Positions 10,102-19,137 of a DNA stretch of 64,000 nt are shown piece after piece. The number at the start of each line of letters is the position of its first letter. Position 1 is the first letter of the stretch. Source of the stretch: Symbiodinium natans. Lineage: Eukaryota; Sar; Dinophyceae; Suessiales; Symbiodiniaceae. A program made the position numbers and the translations under genes. Below the pieces are notes generated by a model that ran no database searches, was not told the origin of the DNA, and saw nothing but the letters and a program-made list of their open reading frames with translations. Location of the stretch: the NCBI GenBank assembly GCA_905221605.1, contig CAJNDS010002079.1, positions 2,162,501-2,226,500 on the forward strand, in the 5' to 3' direction.

Positions 10102-10190
10102 CCCAACAACCTCGAAGAGCTGAACTCCAGGTGCACCTGTCTGAGGCGGTCTTAGCTCTTGAGAACCAGGCCGAACACCAAGAGGATTGA
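10102..10190 (+). CDS. Coiled-coil-like exon
   Basis: Acceptor TTTACAG at 10095-10101 follows the C-rich array. The frame reads RRAELQVHLSEAVLALENQA and then EHQED before TGA. The Leu/Ala/Glu heptad pattern and charge match the island at 8873. Probably another exon of the same coiled-coil protein. Confidence 0.5.
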
Positions 10191-10203
10191 GGTGCTCAGA
10201 AAG

Positions 10204-10306
10204 TTTAGGGCTTGGGGTTTAGGGTTTAGGGTTTAGGAGTTTAGGGTTTAGGGTTTAGGGTTTAGGGTTTCGGGTTTCGGGTTTCGGGTTTCGGGTTTAG
10301 GGGTCT
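10204..10306. repeat. TTTAGGG array with TTTCGGG block
   Basis: Fourteen units, four of them TTTCGGG. Confidence 0.9.
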
Positions 10307-10360
10307 CGGATTCAGGGGTTGGGTCCTTAAGGCCTTGGGGGATGCTGGAGTCCTGCGAGG

Positions 10361-10380
10361 GGGGGGGGGGGGGGGGGGGG
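10361..10380. repeat. Poly-G tract
   Basis: Twenty G on the plus strand. Confidence 0.9.
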
Positions 10381-10792
10381 AATAACAATTTGGGGCTTGA
10401 GGTGGGGTAACCATGGGTGTACGTTCTTCTTCATTCTTACATCCAAGCCTAAACCCTAAACCCCAAACCCTAAACCCTAAACCTCACTACTCTGGTATCA
10501 AAGATCGACCTACCCACCTTTTTGGATCCCATGACATTAGGGACATATTCTAGTTATAACGCAAGAACGCAGTTGTTCTGGAGGGAGGGTGAACGCAGTT
10601 GTTCTTCAGGGAGGGTGTTCAGCTCCAAGCACCCGCATACGGGTGGCCCCCGAAGACCCCGGGATGGATGGTCATGGAGTTCCCGGAACTCTATGCCCCA
10701 CCCAATGCCCTAACCCCCCTATACCCCAAACCCTATAGGCCGAAGCCCCATGCCCCAAAGCCTCGGGCCCTAAGCCCTGTGCCCAAAAAACA

Positions 10793-11146
10793 GTTGACAT
10801 TTGCCTGTAAACTTTTGACGTTTGCCCGGCAAGTGTCAACACTGCGCCGGCAAATGTAAACAGTTCGCCGGCAGATTGTTCCTTGCAATTGCCGGCGAAC
10901 TTTGGATAATCGCTGGCGGACTTTTGACATTTGCCGGCGAAGTTTTGGCACATGTCGAAACTTCGCCAGCAATTGGCAAAAATTCGCCGGCAGTTCTAAT
11001 GAGTTCGCCAGCAAATGTCAAAGTTCGCCGCGGCAAATGTAAAAAGTTCGTTGGCAATTGTTTTAGCAAACGCCGGCGATTTTTTGACAACTGCCGGCGA
11101 AGTTTTGACAATTGCTGGCGAAGTTTTGACATTGGCCGGCGAACTC
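10793..11146. repeat. Alternating palindromic GCCGGCG repeat
   Basis: About fourteen copies of a TTTGACATTTGCCGGCGAA-like unit occur head-to-head and tail-to-tail, about 25-30 bp apart. Each contains the self-complementary core CGCCGGCG or a one-base variant. Both strands stay open, because the units read similarly in either direction. Not a CRISPR array: spacers are not unique and orientation alternates. Confidence 0.8.
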
Positions 11147-11419
11147 ATTCGGGTGTGGAATCAATGAGAGGTTTAGGGTTTAGGGTGAGCCCGTTGGAAT
11201 GCAGGGGCAGGAATGCGAGAATGCAAAGGGAACCTTTCTAGGCATACCATGGGAGTATCTCATGGTGTCCTTTCTTCTGGGGTCTGGCGTTTCGCAGGGT
11301 TGCAGGAACTTCGCCTGCGTTAAACCACAACCCTAAACCAAGCCCGAAACCCATTTCATCAGATCTTCCACTCGAAGTTCCTATCAGCGCAATTAAAGCT
11401 TTGCGGCATCTCCTTGCCC

Positions 11420-11494
11420 CACCCTAAACCCTAAACCCTAAACCCTAAACCCTAAACCCTAAACCCTAAACCCTAAACCCTAAACCCTAAACCC
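11420..11494. repeat. CCCTAAA array
   Basis: Ten perfect units. Confidence 0.95.
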
Positions 11495-11496
11495 TT

Positions 11497-11580
11497 GAGT
11501 TGAGCGGCGTCACCCTCCGCCTGGACGACACCGAAGCCCGGCTTTGCGAGGCAATGTGTGTCAGGGAAGCCTGGCTGGGG
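11497..11580 (+). CDS. Exon-like island between arrays
   Basis: Between a C-rich array and a TTTGGGG array the frame reads ELSGVTLRLDDTEARLCEAM and then CVREAWLG. It is amphipathic and acidic, unlike a repeat translation. Possibly part of the same gene as the other helical islands. Confidence 0.4.
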
Positions 11581-11702
11581 TTTGGGGGTTGGGGGTTGGG
11601 GTTTGGGGTTTGGGGTTTGGGGTTTGGGGTTTGGGGTTTGGGATTTGGGGTTTGGGGTTTGGGGTTTGGGGTTTGGGGTTTGGGGTTTGGGGTTAGGGTT
11701 AG
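11577..11702. repeat. TTTGGGG array
   Basis: Sixteen units of the G-for-A variant TTTGGGG, nearly pure, ending in GTTAGGG. Confidence 0.9.
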
Positions 11703-11884
11703 GCAACCATAGATGGGCGCCCAGACAGCAAGCGGTCATGCTGGGAGAGGCTGTTTGGCCCAATGTGTGCATCCCTGCACGCGTGGTACGAGGTCATTGC
11801 GAGCATCACGGACCTGTAGCCAGCCCTCCCGGTCGGAACCACCGGCACCATTTTCTGCCGCTTTCGACAGTCCAACTTTAGCGT

Positions 11885-11941
11885 GGTCGCCCGGCAACGT
11901 CATGTAACAAGGGCAGCACGGTCAAGCTTATTGATTTCGGT
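11885..11941 (+). pseudogene. Protein-kinase VIb-VII fragment, frameshifted
   Basis: One frame reads SPGNVM, then, one base further on (extra T at 11905), NKGSTVKLIDFG. Together these match the kinase catalytic-loop end (KPxNxx) and the DFG magnesium-binding motif at normal spacing. The HRD part is not visible upstream, and the sequence stops at GTTTAGGG. Seen: the two motifs in adjacent frames. Inferred: a degraded or wrongly sequenced kinase exon followed by a telomere-repeat intron. Confidence 0.4.
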
Positions 11942-12020
11942 TTAGGGTTTAGGGTTTAGGGTTTAGGTTTTAGGGTTTAGGGTTTAGGGATTAGGTTAGG
12001 GTTTAGGGTTTAGGGTTTAA
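11939..12020. repeat. TTTAGGG array
   Basis: Starts as GTTTAGGG right after the DFG codons. Confidence 0.9.
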
Positions 12021-12164
12021 GGTTTTGATGCAATGTTTTGTCCAGAGAACACCCGCGAACCTTCCCCCCAGGCTTCTCGCAAATAGGTAACTGCACAGGC
12101 CTTCGCCCATGCCACAGCGAGCTCTGCAAGAGCAGCGCTGTCCGCCAGTTTTATCACGACGGAT

Positions 12165-12207
12165 TTAGGGTTTAGGGTTTAGGGTTTAGGGTTTAGGGTT
12201 TAGGGTT
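12165..12207. repeat. TTTAGGG array
   Basis: Six units. The unique island 12030-12160 before it is open on both strands and was not assigned. Confidence 0.85.
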
Positions 12208-12321
12208 GGGGGGTCAGGGTGGCCTGCAGTAGGTTGTTACACTGGTGTGGTCCGGACAGTTTGGAGCTGCTCAAACAAACCTTATAAAGTTACATGCCTC
12301 AGCCTACATCCTTAATCCCAT

Positions 12322-12413
12322 CATTGAACTTTAAGCTTTTGCGGCTTCCTTATGTAGTAGCAACAATATAGTGTATCCTTATTTACTCCTTGGTTCTTGG
12401 AGAAGTAAGATCT
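12322..12413. repeat. Dispersed repeat, copy 2
   Basis: Relative of 391-478, ending in the same TTGGTTCTTGGAGAAGTAAG. Confidence 0.5.
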
Positions 12414-12537
12414 TCTGACCAAGAGCATGGGATCACCAAGCATAGTATGGGGTAGTATGGGGTTTCTAGCCTACACCCCAAAGCCGAAGAAATTAATTTC
12501 TAGGGTTGAGGGTTGAGGGTTTAGGGTTTGGGGGTTT

Positions 12538-12655
12538 TGGGGCGAAAAAGCTGGCATGAACATGAGGCTCGGAGGCGCAGGCTCTGCAAAAGCTTTGGAG
12601 ATGTCAGGAGCGTGGCCCTCGAGCTCAAACACGATCGATGGCTGAAAGGAAATAG
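12538..12655 (+). CDS. Basic helical exon-like island
   Basis: Open frame reading RKSWHEHEARRRRLCKSFGD and then VRSVALELKHDRWLKG, strongly charged like the other plus-strand islands. The minus strand is also open here and has a good acceptor-like CTTTCAG, so strand is not certain; plus is preferred by context. Confidence 0.35.
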
Positions 12656-12665
12656 GGTTCAGTTT

Positions 12666-12752
12666 GGGATGTTTCCCCTTATACTAGCGTCCTCTTACTA
12701 GAAGAGGAGGTACTATAATCCCCATGAAGGACTGTTAGTATAAGGGGGAACA
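12666..12752. mobile_element. GGGATGTTCCCC MITE, copy 4
   Basis: GGGATGTTTCCCCTTATACT on the left and GGACTGTTAGTATAAGGGGG then AACA on the right. Confidence 0.75.
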
Positions 12753-12964
12753 AGGTTCAGATCTTGTCGGGTGAGGAGGATGAGGGCGGTTCGCGCCAAA
12801 CTGCAGTATTTTGGAGGAGCCCGATGAAATTGTCGAGTCGCTTTGCTTTGGGTTTAGGGTTTCGGGTTTAGGGTTTAGGGGGTTTAGGGTTTAGGGCACG
12901 CGGCAGGTTTCACACTCCTGCGTTTTCCGAGAGGTGATAAAGGGTCGCAAGCATGGAAGGAGTC

Positions 12965-13695
12965 CCTAATTCCCTAATCCCCTAAACCCTTAAACACTTA
13001 GATCCCTAAATCCTGAAACCCCTAAACCCCTAAACCCTTGAACCCCTAAACCCTTAATCCCCTAAACCCGTAAACCGCTAAACCCCTAAACCCTTAACAC
13101 CTTAAACCCCCAAACCCCGAACCCTAAACCCTTAAACGCCTAATTAAACCTTTATTTCCCTAAACCCCTAAACCCCGAAACCCCCTAAGCCCCCAAACCC
13201 CCAAACCCAAAACCCCAAACCTTAAACCCTTGAACCCCTTAAAACCTTAAGCCCTTAAACCCCTTAACCCTTAAACCCTCAAACCCCTAAAACCCGAAAC
13301 CCCTAAACCCCTAAACCCCCAAACCCTAAACCCCAAAACCTTAAACCCTTAAACCCCCAAACCCTTAAACCCCTGCCCCCCTAAACACCCTGAACCCCTA
13401 GTCCTTCTAAACCCCAAAAACGTTAAGCCCTTAAACCCCTAAACCCTTAAAACCTTAAACCCCTAAACCCCTAAGCCCCAAACCCCAAAACCTTAAACCC
13501 TTAAACCCCTACACCCCGAAGCCCTAAACCCCAAACCTTAGACCCTGAACCCTAAACCCCTTAAGCCCCATACCCTAAACCCCTTTAAGCCCTTAAACCC
13601 TGTTCTTAAACCTTAAACCTTAAACCCAAAACCCTAAACCCTAAACCCTAAACCCTAAACCCTAAACCCTAAACCCTAAACCCTAAACCCTAAAC
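12965..13695. repeat. Degenerate CCCTAAA/CCCTTAAA field
   Basis: About 730 bp of mixed 7- to 9-mers (CCCCTAAA, CCCTTAAA, CCCCAAA), ending in ten perfect CCCTAAA units. Oldest-looking array of the window. Confidence 0.9.
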
Positions 13696-13727
13696 CTTCA
13701 AACTTGGAACCTTTGTTCTTAAAGGCA

Positions 13728-13808
13728 GAGCTGAGCTTGGATGCAGTGAGCCGTGGCGGCGTCGCCTTGCGGCTCAGGTGCGGTTCGGGATGGACTGATT
13801 GCTGTTTA
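13728..13808 (+). CDS. Exon-like island
   Basis: After AAAGGCAG the frame reads ELSLDAVSRGGVALRLRCGS without a stop to the next array. Short; could be chance. Confidence 0.3.
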
Positions 13809-13809
13809 G

Positions 13810-14711
13810 GGTTCAGGGTTCAGGGCTTAGGGTTTAGGGTTATTGTTTAGGGTTTGGGGTTTTGTTGGGGTTTAGGGTTTTGGGTGTTGGGTTTTTGAGG
13901 ATTTAAGCGTTTAGGGTGCGGAGGTTCAGGGTTTCGTGGCTTAGGGGGCCCGGCGTCGAAACGGCTTTCGGCTCGGGGGTTTAAAGTTTCAAGTTTTGGG
14001 CTGTTTAAGGTTCTGAGTCTTAATTTCTTCTTGAGTTACGGGGAAATCATAGGACTCGGGTCTTTAGCGTTTATTGCAACTTGATAGCCTCACGAAGGTG
14101 CTTTATGGCCACTTATGAAGTTGCATAACGACCCTACACTCCCCCCCCCCTCTATAACTTAAACTCCTAAGGCCCCTTACGCCCTTGAAACCCTAAACCC
14201 TAAACCCCCTAAACCCTAAAATTTGAACCCTGAACCCTAAACCCTAAGCCCCCAAAGCCCTTAAAGCCCCCAAACAAGCCTTTAAGAGGCTCGAGCAACT
14301 CCAAAGCTCTGCGCGGTGCCCAAGGGGGCAGACATTTGGGGGGGGCGGGGGGAGGGGGTGGGGTGGGGGGTGCATCGAGAGACCGTGTGAAACCCTCGCA
14401 GCCTAAAGGGTGCATAGGGGGTTTGGGGTTTAGGGTTTAGGAGTTCAGGGTTTAAAGGGCTTAACTTGTTTAAAGGGTTTAACAGGTTTAGGGTTTGGGG
14501 TTAAGTGCTCAACCCACTGAACTTGAGCCCAAAAGCTTCCTCCTCACAATCCACACAGATGCCCTTCAGACTCAGCAAGTCAGGTGGTAGAATATGGGAA
14601 GAACACTCGGCTTTCTAGCAGATACCTAGAGTTTCTAAGTCAAGAGAGGTTCCAAGTACTCCAAAAGCCCCTAAGCCCAAAATCCTGCAAAACCCTGAGC
14701 CGCTAGGAACC
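13810..14711. other. Degenerate TTTAGGG and unique spacer
   Basis: Mostly decayed G-rich repeat to 14000 and unique DNA after that. A small charged frame (KRLEQLQSSARCPRGQTF) at about 14284-14340 could be an exon but is too short to call. Confidence 0.4.
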
Positions 14712-14795
14712 GTTGTCCGGGCTTCATACGCAAGGCTCAGAGAGCAGGTTGCTGTGCAACACCTCAAGGTAGCAACTAAGCCCGACGATACCAAA
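14712..14795 (+). CDS. Coiled-coil-like exon
   Basis: Frame reading VVRASYARLREQVAVQHLKV and then ATKPDDTK, a helical, mixed-charge segment ending at the start of a CCCTAAACCC block. Same style as 8873 and 10102. Confidence 0.45.
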
Positions 14796-14805
14796 CCCTC
14801 CACCC

Positions 14806-14916
14806 TACACCCCCTAAACCCCCTAAACCCCCTAAACCCCCTAAACCCCCTAAACCCCCTAAACCCCCTAAACCCCCTAAACCCCCTAAACCCCCTAAAC
14901 CCTAAACCCTTTAAAC
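14806..14916. repeat. 10-mer CCCCTAAACC array
   Basis: Ten units with an expanded C run (CCCCCTAAA), so the period is 9-10 rather than 7. Confidence 0.9.
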
Positions 14917-14940
14917 CCTTTAAGGCCCCTAAGCCTCTCC

Positions 14941-15021
14941 TGGCTAAACAAGGTGGAGCTGCGCCTGACGTCCTTGACAGCCGACCTGGCAGATGTGGCT
15001 TTGCTCTGTTTGAGGATCTAA
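14941..15021 (+). CDS. Coiled-coil-like exon
   Basis: Frame WLNKVELRLTSLTADLADVA then LLCLRI, with leucines at heptad spacing. Its last 45 bp are repeated at about 15135-15185 behind an intervening TTTAGGG array, a small local duplication of exon plus array. Confidence 0.4.
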   Translation, partial: WLNKVELRLTSLTADLADVALLCLRI

Positions 15022-15033
15022 GGGCTTTCAGTA

Positions 15034-15128
15034 GGGTTTAGGGTTTAGGGTTCAGGGCTTAGGGTTTAGGGTTTAGGGTTTAGGGTTTAGGGTTTAGGGT
15101 TTAGGGTTTAGGGTTTGGGGTTCAGGGC
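15034..15128. repeat. TTTAGGG array
   Basis: Twelve units. Confidence 0.9.
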
Positions 15129-15217
15129 TTAGGGTACAAAACAGATGTGGCTTTGCTCTGCTTGAGGGTCTTAGGGCTTTCAGGCTGGGGGGGCGGCCCG
15201 GAAACCCTGAAGCCTGT

Positions 15218-15306
15218 AGTTTAGGGTTTAGGGTCTAGGGTTTAGGGTTTAGGGTCTAGGGTTTAGGGTTTAGGGTTTAGGGTTTAGGGTTTAGGGTTCA
15301 GGGTAG
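15218..15306. repeat. TTTAGGG array
   Basis: Twelve units with two TCTAGGG. Confidence 0.9.
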
Positions 15307-15544
15307 AAAGCCCGTCACCCTTCTCCCTAAACCCGATATCCCTCAAACCCCCAATTCCCCCGAACCCTCATACACTCAGAACCCAATAACCCCCGTGCCT
15401 CCACCCTATCTAGAACCCAGTACCCCAAACCCCAATTTTCCAAGCCCTAAACCCCCAACACCAATAATGTCTAAGTCCCAATACCTCTAAACGTTAAACC
15501 CCAACTCCCTAAACCCCAAGCCACAATCATTCCCCGAATGGCCC

Positions 15545-15745
15545 TAACCCTAAACCCTAAACCCTAAACCCTAAACCCTAAACCCTAAACCCTACACCCG
15601 CAGGATCCTAAACCCTAAAACCTAAACCCTAAAGAAACCCTAAACCCTAAAGAAACCCTAAACCCTAAAGAAACCCTAAACCCTAAAGAAACCCTAAACC
15701 CTAAACCCAAAAACCTAGACCCTAAAGAAACCCTAAACCCTCAAC
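15545..15745. repeat. CCCTAAA array with 18-mer higher-order unit
   Basis: After seven simple units, CCCTAAACCCTAAAGAAA is repeated about five times, a higher-order repeat built on the telomere-type unit. Confidence 0.9.
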
Positions 15746-15753
15746 CCCAGTAA

Positions 15754-15834
15754 GATTCCGAGGAGGCACCCCGAAAGGGCACGGAGCAAGGCCTGTCGCT
15801 TTCCAAGGCCCGGGACGCGAGCTTACGGTTTGCG
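15754..15834 (+). CDS. Exon-like island between opposite arrays
   Basis: Frame DSEEAPRKGTEQGLSLSKAR and DASLRFA runs up to the following TTTAGGG array. An in-frame TAA lies directly before it, so the exon must start at or after 15754. Tentative. Confidence 0.3.
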
Positions 15835-15955
15835 TTTAGGGTTTGAGGTTTAGGGTTTAGGGTTTAGGGTTTAGGGTTTAGGGTTTAGGGTTTAGGGTTT
15901 AGGGTTCAGGGTTCAGGGTTTAGGGTTCAGGGTTTAGGGTGCAGGGTTTCTAGGG
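15832..15955. repeat. TTTAGGG array
   Basis: About sixteen units; 15955-16090 continues as decayed TTTCTAGGGCTTATAGGG repeats. Confidence 0.9.
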
Positions 15956-16234
15956 CTTATAGGGGTTTGTAGGGTTTCTAGGGCTTATAGGGCTTTGTAG
16001 GGTTTCCAGAGCTTAGAGACTTGTACGGTTTTTAGGGTTTCTAGGTTTGCAAGGGGTTTCTAGAGGTCTAGGGTCAAGGGTTTGAAGGATTTAGGGGTGT
16101 AGGGCCAGCACGCAGGATTCTCAGCCGTCTACCGGAAGCCTGCAAAGCCCAAAGCCCCCCCCCCCCCCCCAAAGCTATGAACCCGCAAACCCTCAACTCT
16201 ACAGTCCCCAAAAAGCCCCCAAACGCCTAAACCT

Positions 16235-16296
16235 CTACACCCTAAACCCTAAACCCTTAAACCCTAAACCCTAAACCCTAAACCCTAAACCCTAAA
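16235..16296. repeat. CCCTAAA array
   Basis: Eight units; a C18 run lies at about 16156-16172. Confidence 0.9.
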
Positions 16297-16458
16297 CTAA
16301 GCCCTGCATCCCAGAGCCCTAAACCTCTAAGCTCCCCTACCTGCCAGCGAATGCCAGCGACCCGAAAACCCTCAGTCCCTCGTAAGCCCAACGCCTCGAA
16401 TACCCTAAGCGCCTAAAGCTCGAACCCTAATCCCTAATCCGTACATTCTTTTCTAGAG

Positions 16459-16512
16459 GGTTTAGGGTTTAGGGTTTCGGGTTCAGGGTTTAGGGTTTAG
16501 GGTTTAGGGTTC
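16459..16512. repeat. TTTAGGG array
   Basis: Seven units abutting the hairpin element at 16513. Confidence 0.9.
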
Positions 16513-16593
16513 ATCTGTAGTACAATTATGGAGTTTGGTACCCCAAAACCATGCCAGAAAGGGCTTGGGGGTACCTGATTCCATACTACAGAT
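16513..16593. mobile_element. Inverted-repeat MITE-like element, family 3
   Basis: ATCTGTAGTA...ATGGAGTTTGGTACCCC pairs with GGGGGTACCTGATTCCAT...TACTACAGAT. The 50386-50432 region keeps a related TTGTAGTACCATTATGG end. Confidence 0.6.
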
Positions 16594-16746
16594 GGACCTT
16601 AAAAGCCCAAACCCTGGACCCCACACCCTAAACCCTGAGCCCCAAACGATAAGCCCTAAACCCTAAACAACAAACCATAGACCCTAAACCCCAAGCCCCA
16701 AACCCTCAACCCCAAATCCTTTATCAGCCCTAAACCCACTTTGCAG

Positions 16747-16830
16747 GGCCCACCTCTGACATCGAGGCGGGACCGGGCGAAGGCTGAGGCGACCGTGCAG
16801 GAGCCCCCCCCTGTGCGGTCTGGGTTGAGG
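16747..16830 (+). CDS. Charged exon-like island
   Basis: Acceptor TTTGCAG then frame GPPLTSRRDRAKAEATVQEP, basic/acidic helix-like and followed by Pro. AG then G at the boundary as in other islands. Confidence 0.4.
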
Positions 16831-17087
16831 GTAAACCCTAAACCCTAAACCCTGAACCCTGAACCCTAAAGGCTTAGGGTTTCGGGTTTGGGGTTTGGGG
16901 TTTGGGGTTTAGGTTTGGGGTTTGGGGGTTTAGGGCTCATCATCGGGGCTCTGCAGGAGTGAGGGCCTTCTCGGGGCGTACGTATTCAGGGTGTCTAGAG
17001 AGGGGCTCAAGGTGGGATGGCTTACGCTTTTGTAGGGTTCAGGGTTTTAGGTTTTAGGTGTTAGGGTTTTGGGTTTCGGTTTTAGGG

Positions 17088-17165
17088 CAGCTTCGAGAGA
17101 AGACGTGCGCTGCAAGCAGGAGAAAGCAAGCTCAGCAACAAGAAGAGCCGGAGGCCTTACCCCTA
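17088..17165 (+). CDS. Charged Gln-rich exon-like island
   Basis: Frame QLREKTCAASRRKQAQQQEE then PEALP, after TTTTAGGG. It fits the coiled-coil series and is the last island before the larger frame at 17274. Confidence 0.45.
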
Positions 17166-17273
17166 AACCCTACATACCCTCTAACCCGATAACCTCCTGC
17201 AAACCCTATAAGCCTTACATACCAAAATCCTACAAACCCTAAGCCCTACACCTAGTGCGAAGCCGCAGGAGCT

Positions 17274-17597
17274 GTGGGGCAAAGTGCGGCGGAGCTGAGA
17301 GTGCAGCTCCGCCACACAGCGGCTAATGGACGAATGGACCGACACCAGGCAAAAAAAAAGCTGCTTCTGCAGCGCCACATGGTGAGTCTCCAAAGACGGC
17401 AATCTGACAAATTAGCATCCCCGGGTTATCTTCTAAGGATTGCCGGAATTGTATCACAGCTACCCGACGCCCTGAAAAATCTACACCCGAGAAAGTTGAG
17501 GTTCTTGGAGGGATTTAGTAGCAACCGCGAGTTCGACAGCTCGCGCATGTCATGCGGATCGATGCTTGCCCTAGACCTGCCTCATTTTCACTTATAG
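17274..17597 (+). CDS. Hypothetical exon, 107 codons
   Basis: Longest plausible frame of the first 17.8 kb. It begins QSAAELRVQLRHTAANGRMD, continues with the basic cluster HQAKKKLLLQRHM and a moderately hydrophobic C-terminal half ending at TAG. The N-terminal part matches the charged helical style of the islands upstream and may end the coiled-coil gene. No family recognised. The overlapping minus-strand frame at 17181-17402 is considered a shadow. Confidence 0.4.
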   Translation: MGQSAAELRVQLRHTAANGRMDRHQAKKKLLLQRHMVSLQRRQSDKLASPGYLLRIAGIVSQLPDALKNLHPRKLRFLEGFSSNREFDSSRMSCGSMLALDLPHFHL

Positions 17598-17652
17598 GGT
17601 TTCGGGTATGAAAAACCTCCTGAATTCCATTCAGACTTGGGGTTTCCAGTAG

Positions 17653-17773
17653 GATTAGGGTTTAGGGTTTAGGGTTTAGGGTTTAGGGTTTAGGGTTTAG
17701 GGTTTAGGGTTTAGGGTTTAGGGTTTAGGGTTTAGGGTTTAGGGTTTAGGGTTTAGGGTTTAGGGTTTAGGGG
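17653..17773. repeat. TTTAGGG array
   Basis: Seventeen perfect units. Confidence 0.95.
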
Positions 17774-18179
17774 ATGCTTGAGGGTTTGGGGTTTGCTGTT
17801 TGGGGGTCAGGATGATTCATGGTTAGAGGCCACGGACGTCGAATTCAAGGTCCATGATCTACGACCTGTTCCGCAGCTTTTCAGCCTCAGCACAGGTCCT
17901 TGAGGCATGTGCCACCGTTGTCTGAACTCTTCTTAGCAAATTGCCGTTATTCCAAGCTGCTTCAACAACTGGAGTGTCCCCTTATGGGGGGGGATGGGGT
18001 CCCGGTAAGGTTGCGCAAAGGGTTTGGTCTTAAGGAAGGGCTTGCAAAAGCTTACATATACCCCTTTTGCATCCTTGCTTCCATGTATGTCCGATGGTGA
18101 TGCCGGCCACTGCCGTTGTGTTCCTGAGAGCCTCGCCTATCTGGCAGGAAGTGCATGGGTCAGATTCCTTTTCGAAAAT

Positions 18180-18181
<2 letters not shown>

Positions 18182-18262
<81 letters not shown>
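18182..18262. repeat. 81-base poly-G run
   Basis: Uninterrupted G on the plus strand. In the other copy of the duplication the equivalent place (about 51415-51650) holds ordinary sequence, so this is a later expansion, a replacement, or an assembly artefact. Confidence 0.9.
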
Positions 18263-18264
<2 letters not shown>

Positions 18265-18744
18265 CGAGGCCTGTGGCTCGCTGCATGTAGGAAGGTCCAG
18301 GATTCCTCTTTCTCAAGCCGTTTATGCCCTAATTATCTGGTCAGTTGTCAAAATCATGGTCCGCTTTGGGGTCCTTATTATAAGGCGGCCCCGAATTTTT
18401 CGGGTGCCCAAAAGGGGCCCAGAATTTTGAGAACTCACCGTATCTCAGCTACCTTGGTGACTTGTCGCAACACGTGACTTCAAAGAGCCAAAGGACCCAA
18501 GCCTTCGCCTCAGCCCCCTCAAGAAAGTTGCCTCAGCCGGACCAAGCCTACATCTACTTCCCCTACCCTAAACCCTAAACCCTAAACCCTAAACCCGAAA
18601 CCCTACTTGTTAGGGTTTAGGGTTAGTACCATGAACCTCCAGGTGCCTTCAAAGCAAAACCCCGCCCACAAGTATGCCCAAAATCCGCGGACGTTCTTAC
18701 ACGCAAGCCCTATAAACCCCATAAAACCCTAAGAACCCTAATGC

Positions 18745-18748
<4 letters not shown>

Positions 18749-18776
<28 letters not shown>
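18749..18776. repeat. Poly-A run
   Basis: About 28 A; the flanks 18700-18950 are A-rich CCCTAAAA-like decay. Confidence 0.9.
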
Positions 18777-18780
<4 letters not shown>

Positions 18781-19033
18781 AAAACCCCCCAGAACCCTAA
18801 ACACCTCTAAACAGCCCTAACAACCCTAAAAAACCCCAACACCTCCAAAAAAGCCACCAAAAAAACCTCAAAACCCCTTCAAAACCCTAAAGCCCCTAGA
18901 AAGCGCCAGAAACCCCTAAAACACCCCTCAAAAATGCCAGGGAATCTCTCCACTTCCCGCAATCCCAGGCCTGTGCCTCGCTGAGGCTGTGCGGCCCGCA
19001 CCGAAGGGCCTCTTAGGGCTGGAGGCCGCTGTG

Positions 19034-19137
19034 TTGAGGGTTGAGGGTTGAGGGTTGAGGGTTTAGGGTTTAGGGTTTAGGGTTTAGGGTTTAGGGTTTA
19101 GGGTTTAGGGTTTAGGGTTTAGGGTTTAGGGTTTAGT
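19034..19137. repeat. TTTAGGG array
   Basis: Begins as TTGAGGG, then twelve perfect units. Equivalent array in copy 2 at 52215. Confidence 0.95.

Noticed and set aside
10793-11146. CRISPR-like array
   Set aside because: Units alternate in orientation and the sequences between them are variants of the same repeat, not unique spacers; the setting is eukaryotic.
11473-11881. Overlapping frames reading GFGVWGL repeats and their Pro-rich reverse
   Set aside because: Pure translation of TTTGGGG units, open because the 7-mer lacks stops in those frames.
18024-18477. Three overlapping frames with polyglycine
   Set aside because: Held open by the 81-base G run only.
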